NCBI GenBank assembly: GCA_050998805.1
Contig: JBPCPV010000040.1
Coordinates: 1 to 64,000 of the forward strand
From: JAICKM01 sp050998805
GTDB lineage: Bacteria; Chloroflexota; Chloroflexia; QHBQ01; JAICKM01
Direction: 5' to 3'
DNA length: 64,000 bases
Shown here: positions 38,707 to 46,300 of the stretch, in pieces
Position numbering within the stretch: the stretch's first letter is position 1
Layout of the letters: each line of letters starts with the position of its first letter
Program-made: the position numbers and the translations under genes
Notes under the pieces: model-generated
What the model saw: the letters and a program-made list of their open reading frames with translations, nothing else
Databases searched by the model: none
What the model was told of the DNA's origin: nothing

Positions 38707-39876
38707 ATGTCACGGTTCCTTTTCGTCACCTGGAGCGGGGGCGGCAACCAGCCGCCGGAAATTGGGGCGGCGCAGGAGCTAAGGGAGCGCGGGCACGAGG
38801 TGACCTTTGCAGGCTACGAGAGCCAGCGGTCACGCTTCATGGAGCAGGGCTTTCGGTTCGAGCTTCTGGAGTGGTCAGCGGCGGCGTGGCGCGCGGTGCC
38901 GCCAGAGCGCGTGATGGCAGCCCTCGTCGCCGGGGTATGGGCGTGCCCCGAACACCTGCACGACGTCGCAAATGCTCTCTCCGGCGAGCGGTACGATGCG
39001 CTTCTAGTAGACTGCCTGATGTTCGGTGCGCTCGTGGCAGCCGAGAACGCCGACCTGCCTGCGGCCTCGCTGGTCCACAGCGCGCCCGGCCTGCTGGTGC
39101 CGCCGGGCGCTCCGATGGAGAAACTCCTGCTTGGGCCGGTGAACGGCGTGCGGGCCGCGAGCGGGCTGGCTGCGGTCACCAGCCTCTGGGAAGCGTGGGC
39201 GCGCCTCCCGGCTCTCTGCGCCACTATTCCCGAACTGGACCCGTTGGCCGCTCAGGCTCCGGCGTCGTTCGATTACGTCGGACCTGTCTTCGAGCGTGTG
39301 CCCGCGTCGGGCCGACGCTCTCCCTGGGCACCGGATGATACCCGGCCGCTGGTGCTGGTCAGCTTCTCGACGGGCACAGCCTGGAACCAGACCTCGCGTA
39401 TCCAGAGGACACTCGATGCGCTCGCCGGCAGCAGCTGCCGGGTTCTGGTAACGACCGGGATGGCGGAAGTGGCTGGGCTGACGGTACCGGAGAACGCGGC
39501 GCTCGCACCGCATGTGCCGCATGGAGAGGTTCTGCCGGAGGCCGCTGTGACAGTGACACATGCCGGTCACGGCACGGTGACCGCCTCCCTCGCTCACGGT
39601 GTGCCTCTGGTGTGCCTCCCGAACCCTGCCGCAGACCAGCCCGCACTCGCGGCCCAGGTTGAGGCGCTCGGTGCCGGCCTGGCCCTCGACGGTGAATCGG
39701 CCACCGTTGCGGAGATCGCCGGGGCCGTGGAACAGGTTCTGACTGATCAGTCATACGCCGACGCCGCACGGCGGCTCGCCCATGTGATCGCCGACACTCC
39801 AGGCGGCGCGACGGCCGCCTCCCGGCTGGAGCGGCTCGCCAATGGCGGCCCTAGCCGACTTCTACGCTCTCCGTGA
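38707..39876 (+). CDS. UGT/MGT-type glycosyltransferase (GT1)
   Basis: ATG 38707 sits eight bases after GGAGG; a TTG at 38704 is an alternative. The 389-residue GT-B enzyme begins FLFVTWSGGGNQPPEIGAAQELRERGHEVTFAGY and has the C-terminal donor-site signature THAGHGTVTASLAHGVPLVCLPN....QPALAAQVEALGAG. Such enzymes glycosylate small lipophilic molecules. Its SCP2-like neighbour could present a lipid acceptor, which is speculative. Confidence 0.9.
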   Translation: MSRFLFVTWSGGGNQPPEIGAAQELRERGHEVTFAGYESQRSRFMEQGFRFELLEWSAAAWRAVPPERVMAALVAGVWACPEHLHDVANALSGERYDALLVDCLMFGALVAAENADLPAASLVHSAPGLLVPPGAPMEKLLLGPVNGVRAASGLAAVTSLWEAWARLPALCATIPELDPLAAQAPASFDYVGPVFERVPASGRRSPWAPDDTRPLVLVSFSTGTAWNQTSRIQRTLDALAGSSCRVLVTTGMAEVAGLTVPENAALAPHVPHGEVLPEAAVTVTHAGHGTVTASLAHGVPLVCLPNPAADQPALAAQVEALGAGLALDGESATVAEIAGAVEQVLTDQSYADAARRLAHVIADTPGGATAASRLERLANGGPSRLLRSP

Positions 39877-39981
39877 GCTTGACGCCGAGGGGAGGCCGTC
39901 GCGTGCTCGGCTGGGGGAGATCTGGGGGAGGCTGTCTACGGTCGCACGGAGACGCTAATGCGACAGGCACACGAACGGGCT

Positions 39982-40167
39982 TCAGCCTGGGCTATCCAGC
40001 ATGAACAGGTCGTCCACGGGCATGGACCAGCCGGGGGCGGCAGGCTCGGCCTCGGCTATGTCGTCGCGCCGATAGAGCGTGGGTTGGGTCGGGTCGGCTG
40101 CCCTGTAGACGCGAACAACGTCTTGGGAGAGCAGGTCCACATCCCATAATAGGAGTGGGTTGTCCAG
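39982..40167 (-). pseudogene. Remnant resembling the C-terminus of a Uma2-type nuclease
   Basis: Between mfd and the glycosyltransferase the minus strand reads SLDNPLLLWDVDLLSQDVV, RVYRAADPTQPTLYRRDDI and AEAEPAAPGWSMPVDDLFM, then a stop at 39982. The pattern VYR...P..Y..GD....PG..+PVDDLF is the end of Uma2-type (DUF820) putative endonucleases. No N-terminal catalytic part or start precedes it; the frame runs into the 3' end of mfd. The rest of 39877-40168 shows nothing else. Confidence 0.4.
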
Positions 40168-40168
40168 G

Positions 40169-43100
40169 CTATTCCTCGACCAACTCCTCCAGCACCTCTT
40201 CGAGGGTGTTCACCCAGCGTGTGCCGAGCGGCTTGCGCCGAAGCCGCACCTGCCTCTGGGTGATACGCACGCCGCTGCCGAGCTTCTTGCCGAGGTCATA
40301 ATGGAATTGCGGGCCGAGCCTCTGCCGGGCCGCGTCGGGCGTCAGCACGATCACGAACTCGTCTTCGAGGGTGTTGATCGCCTCGACCCCCGCGCGCATC
40401 GCCAAGCTCTTGAAGCGCACTATCAGCAGCAGGCTTTGCGCCGGCTCGGGCAGTGGGCCGAAGCGGTCCTCAAGCTCCCGGCGCATGTCGCGCTCGCCGC
40501 TCTCGCTGCGGATGCGCGCGAGCCTCTGGTAGAGCCGCAGCCTCTCGCCGGAGTCGGCCACATAGTCTGCCGGCAGGTAGGCGGTGATCGGCAGGTCGAG
40601 GGCGACCGGCGGCGGCTCGACAGGGCGTGGCAGCCCCTTAGCCTCGGCGACGGCACCCGAAAGCAGCCTCGTGTAGAGGTTGAAGCCAACCAGCCCGACG
40701 TTGCCGTGCTGTTCGGGGCCGAGGAGGTTGCCGACGCCGCGTATCTCCATATCTTTGAGCGCGATGCGGAAGCCCGCGCCGAGTTCGGTCGCCTGCTCTA
40801 TCGTGTGCAGCCGCTCCTGCGCCACGTCGGTGACTTTGTGCCCCTGCCGATAGAGGAAGTAGGCGTAGGCGCGCTTGTCGCTGCGGCCCACCCGTCCCCG
40901 CAGCTGGTATAGCTGCGCGAGGCCGTAGTTGTTCGCGTTGTCCACGATGAGAGTGTTCACGTTCGGGATGTCCAGCCCCGACTCGATGATCGTGGTGCAG
41001 ATCAGCACGTCGTACTTCTTCTCGATGAAGGCGGTCATCACCTCCTCGAGCTGGTGCTCCTCCATCTGGCCGTGGCCCACCGCGAAGCGGGCGTCCGGCA
41101 AGAGCTTCTGTAGCTCGCGGGCGACGATGCCGATGCTCTGCACGCGGTTATGTACGAAATAGACCTGGCCGCTTCGCTCCATCTCGCGCTCGATCACCTC
41201 GCGCACCAGCGAATCCCGGTAGGCGGTGACGTAGGTCTTGATCGGCAGGCGCTCTTCGGGCGGGGTCTCGATCACGCTCATGTCGCGGACGCCGACCATC
41301 GCCATGTGGAGCGTGCGCGGGATCGGGGTCGCGGTCATGGTGAGCACGTCCACCTCGCGCCGGAGCTGCTTCAGCCGCTCCTTGTGCTTCACGCCGAAAC
41401 GCTGCTCCTCGTCCACGACAACCAGGCCGAGATCCCTGAAATGCACATCTTTCTGCAAGAGGCGGTGGGTGCCGATTATGATGTCCACCCGCCCCTCGGC
41501 GAGGCCGGCCAGTATACGCTCCTGCTCCTTGCGCGTGCGGAACCGCGACAGCATCTCGACCGTCACTGGGAAGGCGGCCATCCGCTCGCTGAACGTCGTG
41601 AAGTGCTGTTGGGCGAGGATCGTCGTGGGGACCAGCACAGCGACCTGCTTGCCGTCGAGCACCGCCTTGAACGCCGCGCGCAGCGCCACCTCGGTCTTGC
41701 CGAAGCCAACATCGCCGCAGATCAGCCGGTCCATTGGCCGCCCGTTCTCCATGTCGGCTTTCACTTCCTCAATGGCCTGCATCTGGTCTGGGGTTTCCAG
41801 ATAGGGGAACGCGCCCTCGAGTTCCTCCTGCCACTGGCCGTCGGGGCTGTAGGCATGGCCGGGCGCGGCCTCACGCGCGGCATAGAGCGCGAGCAGTTCT
41901 TGCGCCAGCTCGGCGGTCGCCGCCTGCACCTTCTTCTTGGCGCGTGCCCAGTCGCCGCTGCCGAGCCTGTGGAGGGTGGGCGTGCCGGTGCCGGTGCCGA
42001 TATACGCCGCCACCCGGTCGGTCTGCTCTATCGGCACGTAGAGCCTGTCGCCCTCCGCGTAATCCAGCTGCATGTACTCGCGCTCCACCTCGCCCGCGCC
42101 CATCTTCACCAGCCCCGCGTAGCGGGCTATCCCATGCTCGATGTGGACTACGAAATCGCCCGGCTTAACATCGCGTAGGAACTCCTCGACCGCCGCCGTC
42201 CGCCCGCTCCGCACCGCTTTCCGCTGCGGCTGCACCCGCCCGAAGAGTTCCAGGTCGGTCAGCACGGTTGTCTCGATCAATGCGTCTCCCTGCCAGCCCC
42301 CGTCCAGCTGCGCCGCCAGCAGATGCAGCGAACCCGCAACCGGAGGGTCCAAGATCGGTTCAACCAACCCCGCGAGTGCGGATTGTGGATTGTGGATTGT
42401 GGATTGCGCGCCGGCATGTTCAGGCCCCTGTCTCCCGACTTTGCGCTGCGTCGGGTAGATGTCGGCCTCCTCGAAGAGTTCGCGGAGGCGCTGGACCTGC
42501 GGGCTGACGATGACGATCCGCTCGCGGCGGGCGAGAGCGGCGCGCACATCGTCAATCGCCTCGGCGATATTGCCGGAGTAGAGGCGGGGCGAATTGAACT
42601 CGGGCGCGGGCAACGACTCGGCGTTCACCGCAGAGGCGGGACCGAGTAGAAGCCGTGGGTGGGCCTCCAGCGCAGGCGCGAGGTCGTCCCATGTAAGATA
42701 GGGGCGGCGCAGCCCCGAGGGAAGCTCGCCCTGGGCCACAAACTCGGCGTGGAGTTCCTCGGCGTGCCGCTCCATCTCGCCGGCCGCCAGCGCCACGCCC
42801 TCCGGCTCGTCGAGCACAATCAGATCACCGGGGTCTAGATAATCGAGCAGCGACGGCAGGCGGCCAAAATAAGGGGCAAATATGCCCAACCCCTCGCCGT
42901 AGTCGCCGATCTCCAGACCATCCAGCTCACGGTCCCACTCCTCGCGCACCTCGCTACGCAGAGCCTTCGTGCCGATGCCGCGCAGCGTCGCAGTCACCTC
43001 GTGCCGTTTCCAAAGGGGCAGTTCGTAGCACGGCGCGACGGCAACTTCCTCGGCGGCCAGCGTCGAACGCTGCGTCTCCGGGTCGAAGTAGCGCAGCGAC

Positions 43101-43756
43101 TCGATCTCGTCGCCCCAGAACTCGAGGCGCACCGGCGTCTCGCTGGTCGGGGGCCAGATGTCTACGATGCCGCCCCTCCTGCTGAAGCTGCCTGGCGTCT
43201 CCACCGTGGCGGCCGGCTCGTAGCCGAGGTCCACCCAATGGGCGAGGAGGTCGTCCATGCCGACGACATCCCGGCTCCGCAGCCGTCGCGTTGCCCAGCG
43301 GAAATCGTCGGGGCCGAGTGTCGGTGCCATCAGGGCGGGCGCTGATGCGACGATGATCGCGCGCGCGGCCCGATCTCCCCGGGGCGCGCTAAGGGCAGCC
43401 AGCACGCCGAGCCGACCGGCCGCGTTCGTCGGGTCATCGGCCATCCGCTCATAGGGAAGCACATCGGGGGCAGGGAAGCGGCGGACCGTGCCGGGCGCGG
43501 CATAGAGTTCGAGGGCGGCGGTGATCTGCCGGGCGCGCTCGGGACGGCCCACGAGCACCAAGATCCGCCCAGTCGCCTCGCCAAGCCGCGGATCTGCGGC
43601 CAACGCCGACAGCAGGTAGGGGTCTGCCGCGTCGAGCGGGTGATCTGCCGCCACGACCGCAAAGCTCTCACTAGAAAGCGCGCGCGACATAGCCTCCGCC
43701 AACCGGCTGTAGGCGGGGTGAGCCTGCAAAATTGGCAGCAAGCCGGATAGATTCAT
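40169..43756 (-). CDS. mfd: Transcription-repair coupling factor Mfd
   Basis: The 1195-residue protein has a UvrB-like N-terminal part, the RNAP-binding Tudor/CarD-like domain (GDFVVHIEHGIARYAGLV), a RecG-like translocase with Walker A GDVGFGKTEVALRAA and DEEQ box VVDEEQRFGVKHKE, motif QLRGRVGRS, and the C-terminal TRCF domain. It displaces stalled RNA polymerase and recruits UvrA. I chose ATG 43756 because the ATG at 43768 lies within the -10 box of a strong promoter. Length matches the family (about 1150-1200). Confidence 0.97.
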   Translation of the reverse strand: MNLSGLLPILQAHPAYSRLAEAMSRALSSESFAVVAADHPLDAADPYLLSALAADPRLGEATGRILVLVGRPERARQITAALELYAAPGTVRRFPAPDVLPYERMADDPTNAAGRLGVLAALSAPRGDRAARAIIVASAPALMAPTLGPDDFRWATRRLRSRDVVGMDDLLAHWVDLGYEPAATVETPGSFSRRGGIVDIWPPTSETPVRLEFWGDEIESLRYFDPETQRSTLAAEEVAVAPCYELPLWKRHEVTATLRGIGTKALRSEVREEWDRELDGLEIGDYGEGLGIFAPYFGRLPSLLDYLDPGDLIVLDEPEGVALAAGEMERHAEELHAEFVAQGELPSGLRRPYLTWDDLAPALEAHPRLLLGPASAVNAESLPAPEFNSPRLYSGNIAEAIDDVRAALARRERIVIVSPQVQRLRELFEEADIYPTQRKVGRQGPEHAGAQSTIHNPQSALAGLVEPILDPPVAGSLHLLAAQLDGGWQGDALIETTVLTDLELFGRVQPQRKAVRSGRTAAVEEFLRDVKPGDFVVHIEHGIARYAGLVKMGAGEVEREYMQLDYAEGDRLYVPIEQTDRVAAYIGTGTGTPTLHRLGSGDWARAKKKVQAATAELAQELLALYAAREAAPGHAYSPDGQWQEELEGAFPYLETPDQMQAIEEVKADMENGRPMDRLICGDVGFGKTEVALRAAFKAVLDGKQVAVLVPTTILAQQHFTTFSERMAAFPVTVEMLSRFRTRKEQERILAGLAEGRVDIIIGTHRLLQKDVHFRDLGLVVVDEEQRFGVKHKERLKQLRREVDVLTMTATPIPRTLHMAMVGVRDMSVIETPPEERLPIKTYVTAYRDSLVREVIEREMERSGQVYFVHNRVQSIGIVARELQKLLPDARFAVGHGQMEEHQLEEVMTAFIEKKYDVLICTTIIESGLDIPNVNTLIVDNANNYGLAQLYQLRGRVGRSDKRAYAYFLYRQGHKVTDVAQERLHTIEQATELGAGFRIALKDMEIRGVGNLLGPEQHGNVGLVGFNLYTRLLSGAVAEAKGLPRPVEPPPVALDLPITAYLPADYVADSGERLRLYQRLARIRSESGERDMRRELEDRFGPLPEPAQSLLLIVRFKSLAMRAGVEAINTLEDEFVIVLTPDAARQRLGPQFHYDLGKKLGSGVRITQRQVRLRRKPLGTRWVNTLEEVLEELVEE

Positions 43757-43766
43757 ACGCAGCGAC

Positions 43767-43795
43767 ATTATACGCGGTGAGGCGATCCCCGTCAA
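43767..43795 (-). promoter_or_regulatory. mfd promoter, near-leaderless
   Basis: On the minus strand TTGACG (43790-43795), 17-base spacer, TATAAT (43767-43772). The chosen mfd ATG is ten bases after the -10 box, leaving a leader of only a few bases and no Shine-Dalgarno. Confidence 0.7.
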
Positions 43796-43822
43796 ACCGC
43801 GTGCCGGGTCTCGGGCCTGCCC

Positions 43823-44656
43823 CTACGAGGCGTTGCCCCGCCGCACGAAGAAACTCGCCCCCAGCAGGCCGAGCGCGATCAGCCCCAGCACTAGCTCCAC
43901 CGGCCAGAGCGGGAACCCGGTCGCCTGGTTGCTCGGCAACGCCCGTGACTGAGCGGCCGCCGGAATGAGGGGTAGGGCGTCGAATGCCGGCACCGCCGTC
44001 GGGCTTCCGCTCGGCTCTAGGCCCCCTGCCACATTCGGTGCTGGATTTGCGGTAGGCGTCCCCGCAAGCACGGCAGCAAACGCGGCAGTTGGTGCGGCGG
44101 CGGGTGCGATGCCGCTCTCGGCTGTGCCTCTGGAGGTGGCCGCCGCCGGTGTGGCGACCTGTATGACCCCGTCGACAGCCTGAGGATTCGGGGCGTGGAT
44201 TGCTGCCCCCGGTGCCGCGTTGGCCTGGGGCTGACCGCCAGCCGCAAGTTGCGGAGCCGTCATCGCCCTGTCAACCCCAGCACCGCTGAAATCCGCCCCC
44301 ACCAGCAGCAGCATCAGCAAGAAGACGCCCGCCGCGCTCACCCGCAGCCCCAGCGCCAGGCGCGGCAACCTCGACAAGCGCGGCCCCTGCGCGGCCTGCC
44401 GCGCTCGGCCGCTCCCCGCTCCGGCCGCCGCCACCTGATCCACGCTCAGCTTGAAGGAGCGGGGCGGCGTCGCGGGCGGCAGGCCGCGCAAAAGCTGCTT
44501 CGCCACCCGCAGTGTCGCCAGATCAGTCCCGCACATGGAACACTGCCGCAGATGCTCACGCACAGCATCGCGCTCATTCTCCGGCAGCTCATCGTCGAGG
44601 TAAGCCGCCAATTGTTCGGTCACATGTCCGCCCGTCGGGCCTCCGGTAGTCTTCAT
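43823..44656 (-). CDS. Zinc-finger anti-sigma factor
   Basis: The 277-residue protein begins with the ZAS fold: GHVTEQLAAYLDDELPENERDAVREHLRQCSMC, whose His and HxxxCxxC motif bind Zn. A TM helix follows near residue 90-115 (LALGLRVSAAGVFLLMLLLVGA), then an Ala/Pro/Thr-rich extracytoplasmic region and a second C-terminal TM helix (PVELVLGLIALGLLGASFFV). It should hold the neighbouring ECF sigma factor at the membrane until released by a signal. A heptamer tract separates the two genes. Confidence 0.88.
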   Translation of the reverse strand: MKTTGGPTGGHVTEQLAAYLDDELPENERDAVREHLRQCSMCGTDLATLRVAKQLLRGLPPATPPRSFKLSVDQVAAAGAGSGRARQAAQGPRLSRLPRLALGLRVSAAGVFLLMLLLVGADFSGAGVDRAMTAPQLAAGGQPQANAAPGAAIHAPNPQAVDGVIQVATPAAATSRGTAESGIAPAAAPTAAFAAVLAGTPTANPAPNVAGGLEPSGSPTAVPAFDALPLIPAAAQSRALPSNQATGFPLWPVELVLGLIALGLLGASFFVRRGNAS

Positions 44657-44662
44657 TTGCGA

Positions 44663-44753
44663 GCTTTCAGCTTTCAGCGTTCAGTGGTCAGCTAGTGGTT
44701 AGCGGTTAGTGATTACGCACTATGCACTACGCACTACGCACTACGCATTATGT
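44663..44753. repeat. Heptamer tract, thirteen drifting units
   Basis: Thirteen consecutive 7-mers in unbroken phase: GCTTTCA, GCTTTCA, GCGTTCA, GTGGTCA, GCTAGTG, GTTAGCG, GTTAGTG, ATTACGC, ACTATGC, ACTACGC x3, ATTATGT. The end supplies the last codons and stop of the sigma gene (KHNA). Confidence 0.82.
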
Positions 44754-45340
44754 TTAGATGACGCCCTTCCTGACTCAATAGTTCCCTTTGCCAAGAGCAT
44801 GTCGCGCATCTTGAAGCGAGCGCGGCTGATGCGGGATTTCACGGTGCCGAGCGAACTGCTTGTCACCTCGGCGATCTCCTCGTAGCTGAGGCCCTGGATG
44901 TCGGCGAGCACGAGCGCTATACGCTGCTCGTCGGGCAGCTCGAGCAGCGCCAGCCCGATGTCGCTGCGGAGTTCGGCTTGCAGCGCGCGGTCCTCCGGGT
45001 CGCCGGAGCGGTCGTTGCTTGGGAAGTCTGCGGGCGCATCGGGGTTGTCCATCATCTCGTCGAGCGACTGCGTGGGCCGACGGACATTCCGGCGCAGCTG
45101 GTCGTAGCAGGCGTTCGTCGCTATCCGCAGCAGCCACGACTTGAGCGAGCCGCCCCGGAAGCGGCCAATCGCCTGGTAGGCCGAGAGGAAGGTCTCTTGG
45201 GCCGCGTCGGCTGCGGCGTCAGGGTTGCCGAGAATCCGGTAGCAGAGGTTGTAGACGCGCGCCTCATAAGCGCCGACCAGGTCGTTAAAAGCGCCGAGGC
45301 TGCCGCCTTGCGCGGCCCGGATTTGCTGCGACTCGTCCAT
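44741..45340 (-). CDS. ECF RNA polymerase sigma factor
   Basis: The 199-residue sigma-E-like factor has region 2 (FNDLVGAYEARVYNLCYRILGN.DAAADAAQETFLSAYQAI..FRGGSLKSWLLRIATNACYDQLRR) and region 4 (LPDEQRIALVLADIQGLSYEEIAEV...LGTVKSRISRARFKMRDML). It directs polymerase to its own regulon and is paired with the zinc-finger anti-sigma factor downstream. Its 3' end uses heptamer-repeat DNA. It diverges from tRNA-Leu. Confidence 0.93.
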   Translation of the reverse strand: MDESQQIRAAQGGSLGAFNDLVGAYEARVYNLCYRILGNPDAAADAAQETFLSAYQAIGRFRGGSLKSWLLRIATNACYDQLRRNVRRPTQSLDEMMDNPDAPADFPSNDRSGDPEDRALQAELRSDIGLALLELPDEQRIALVLADIQGLSYEEIAEVTSSSLGTVKSRISRARFKMRDMLLAKGTIESGRASSKHNA

Positions 45341-45367
45341 TCGCCCCCTGCTGCGCTTTCGTCCCGC

Positions 45368-45396
45368 TTGACGCCCCAGGCCGGTTCCGGTATACT
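45368..45396 (+). promoter_or_regulatory. tRNA-Leu promoter
   Basis: TTGACG (45368-45373), 17-base spacer, TATACT (45391-45396). The tRNA's first base is eight bases after the -10 box, so the primary transcript may need almost no 5' trimming. Confidence 0.75.
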
Positions 45397-45404
45397 CATC
45401 TTGC

Positions 45405-45488
45405 GCCGGAGTGGCGGAACGGCAGACGCGCCCGCCTCAAAAGCGGGTGGGGAGACCCGTGTGGGTTCGAATCCCACCTTCGGCACCA
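45405..45488 (+). tRNA. tRNA-Leu (CAA)
   Basis: Acceptor GCCGGAG pairs with CTTCGGC. The anticodon stem is CCCGC/GCGGG around loop CTCAAAA (anticodon CAA). The type II variable arm has GGG/CCC, and the T arm is GTGGG-TTCGAAT-CCCAC. ACCA is encoded at 45485-45488. It reads UUG codons. The restriction-modification pair begins 33 bases downstream, so its 3' end may have been an integration target. Confidence 0.95.
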
Positions 45489-45520
45489 CAAGAGGGATTA
45501 TACCACGATTAGGTGCAACA

Positions 45521-46300
45521 GTGAATAGCCTTGAAGAACCTGAGCAGGAATCGATTGCTCCTGGTACTGAGGTTCCAAGAAGCGCCGACCTGATAGTCGA
45601 ATCAGAACGAGCCGGGTCGCCGAGCGCGGCTGTTGACTTATCTGACATGTTGAGCCAGATGGGGGCGGCCTACCGATCAAACCCTGTACTAGCAGTCCGT
45701 GGGCAAGCGTTCATCAAGTATCTACATCGCTACGTGGGGACTCAACTCGAAGCGCGCTTGACGAAGTTCGCCGTCCGGCGGGGAATCACGGTCCAGTACG
45801 AGGCGACGATTCTCGGCTCTACCAAACCGAAGGATGTAGACGTAGCCGTCGTCGATCCCGACAATGGACCATTAATCCTCATCGGCGTCCGAAGTCAGAT
45901 GAGTTCTATCGGCAAGAATGTCCTCACCTACTACGAGGGAATCGTGGGTGAATGTATCAGCCTCCAAGATCGCTTTCCGATGAGCACCCACGGCTACATC
46001 TACCTGCACCCTTTAACCTCGATCAAGCAAGGCAAAGAGAGAGAGGCTATTGATCACGCAAGATACGCCCGAATGTACGAGGCTGTTACAGGCCGCTCAG
46101 GTCCCGCATATAAGACTCTGCGGGGCATCTTTGACCAGTTCGCGTATATGGTGGTTGATTTTGAGGAGAGTCCTCCGGCGTTACACGATGCTTTGGTTCA
46201 AGCCGCAGTGCCGGGCCTCGACATGTCTATAAACACGTTTGTTGAACGCATCGTCGGGACTTTCAATTCGCGCACACTATTCTGGGAAGTCTTCAAATGA
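45521..46300 (+). CDS. Putative restriction endonuclease partner of the adjacent methylase
   Basis: GTG 45521 is the first start after the tRNA; in-frame sequence upstream crosses the tRNA and sigma gene and is not coding. The 259-residue protein has ITVQYEATILGSTKPKDVDVAVV followed by ILIGVRSQMSSIGKNVLTYYEG. This is an E...D-x-D...(I/V)GxR/KSQ layout compatible with a PD-(D/E)xK nuclease. Near the C-terminus FDQFAYMVVDFEE is seen. I do not recognise a named enzyme family. It converges on the methylase gene with a 24-base overlap, has lower GC than its neighbours, and is inferred to be the nuclease. Confidence 0.65.
   Translation: MNSLEEPEQESIAPGTEVPRSADLIVESERAGSPSAAVDLSDMLSQMGAAYRSNPVLAVRGQAFIKYLHRYVGTQLEARLTKFAVRRGITVQYEATILGSTKPKDVDVAVVDPDNGPLILIGVRSQMSSIGKNVLTYYEGIVGECISLQDRFPMSTHGYIYLHPLTSIKQGKEREAIDHARYARMYEAVTGRSGPAYKTLRGIFDQFAYMVVDFEESPPALHDALVQAAVPGLDMSINTFVERIVGTFNSRTLFWEVFK

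Noticed and set aside
45340..45404. ECF-type promoter (GGAAC and CGTC) upstream of the sigma gene
   Set aside because: The two boxes are only about nine bases apart, too close for a functional ECF promoter.
44978..45520. In-frame extension of the nuclease candidate upstream across tRNA-Leu and the sigma gene
   Set aside because: It would cover the tRNA and lie antisense to a well-supported sigma factor; the GTG at 45521 is the first sensible start.
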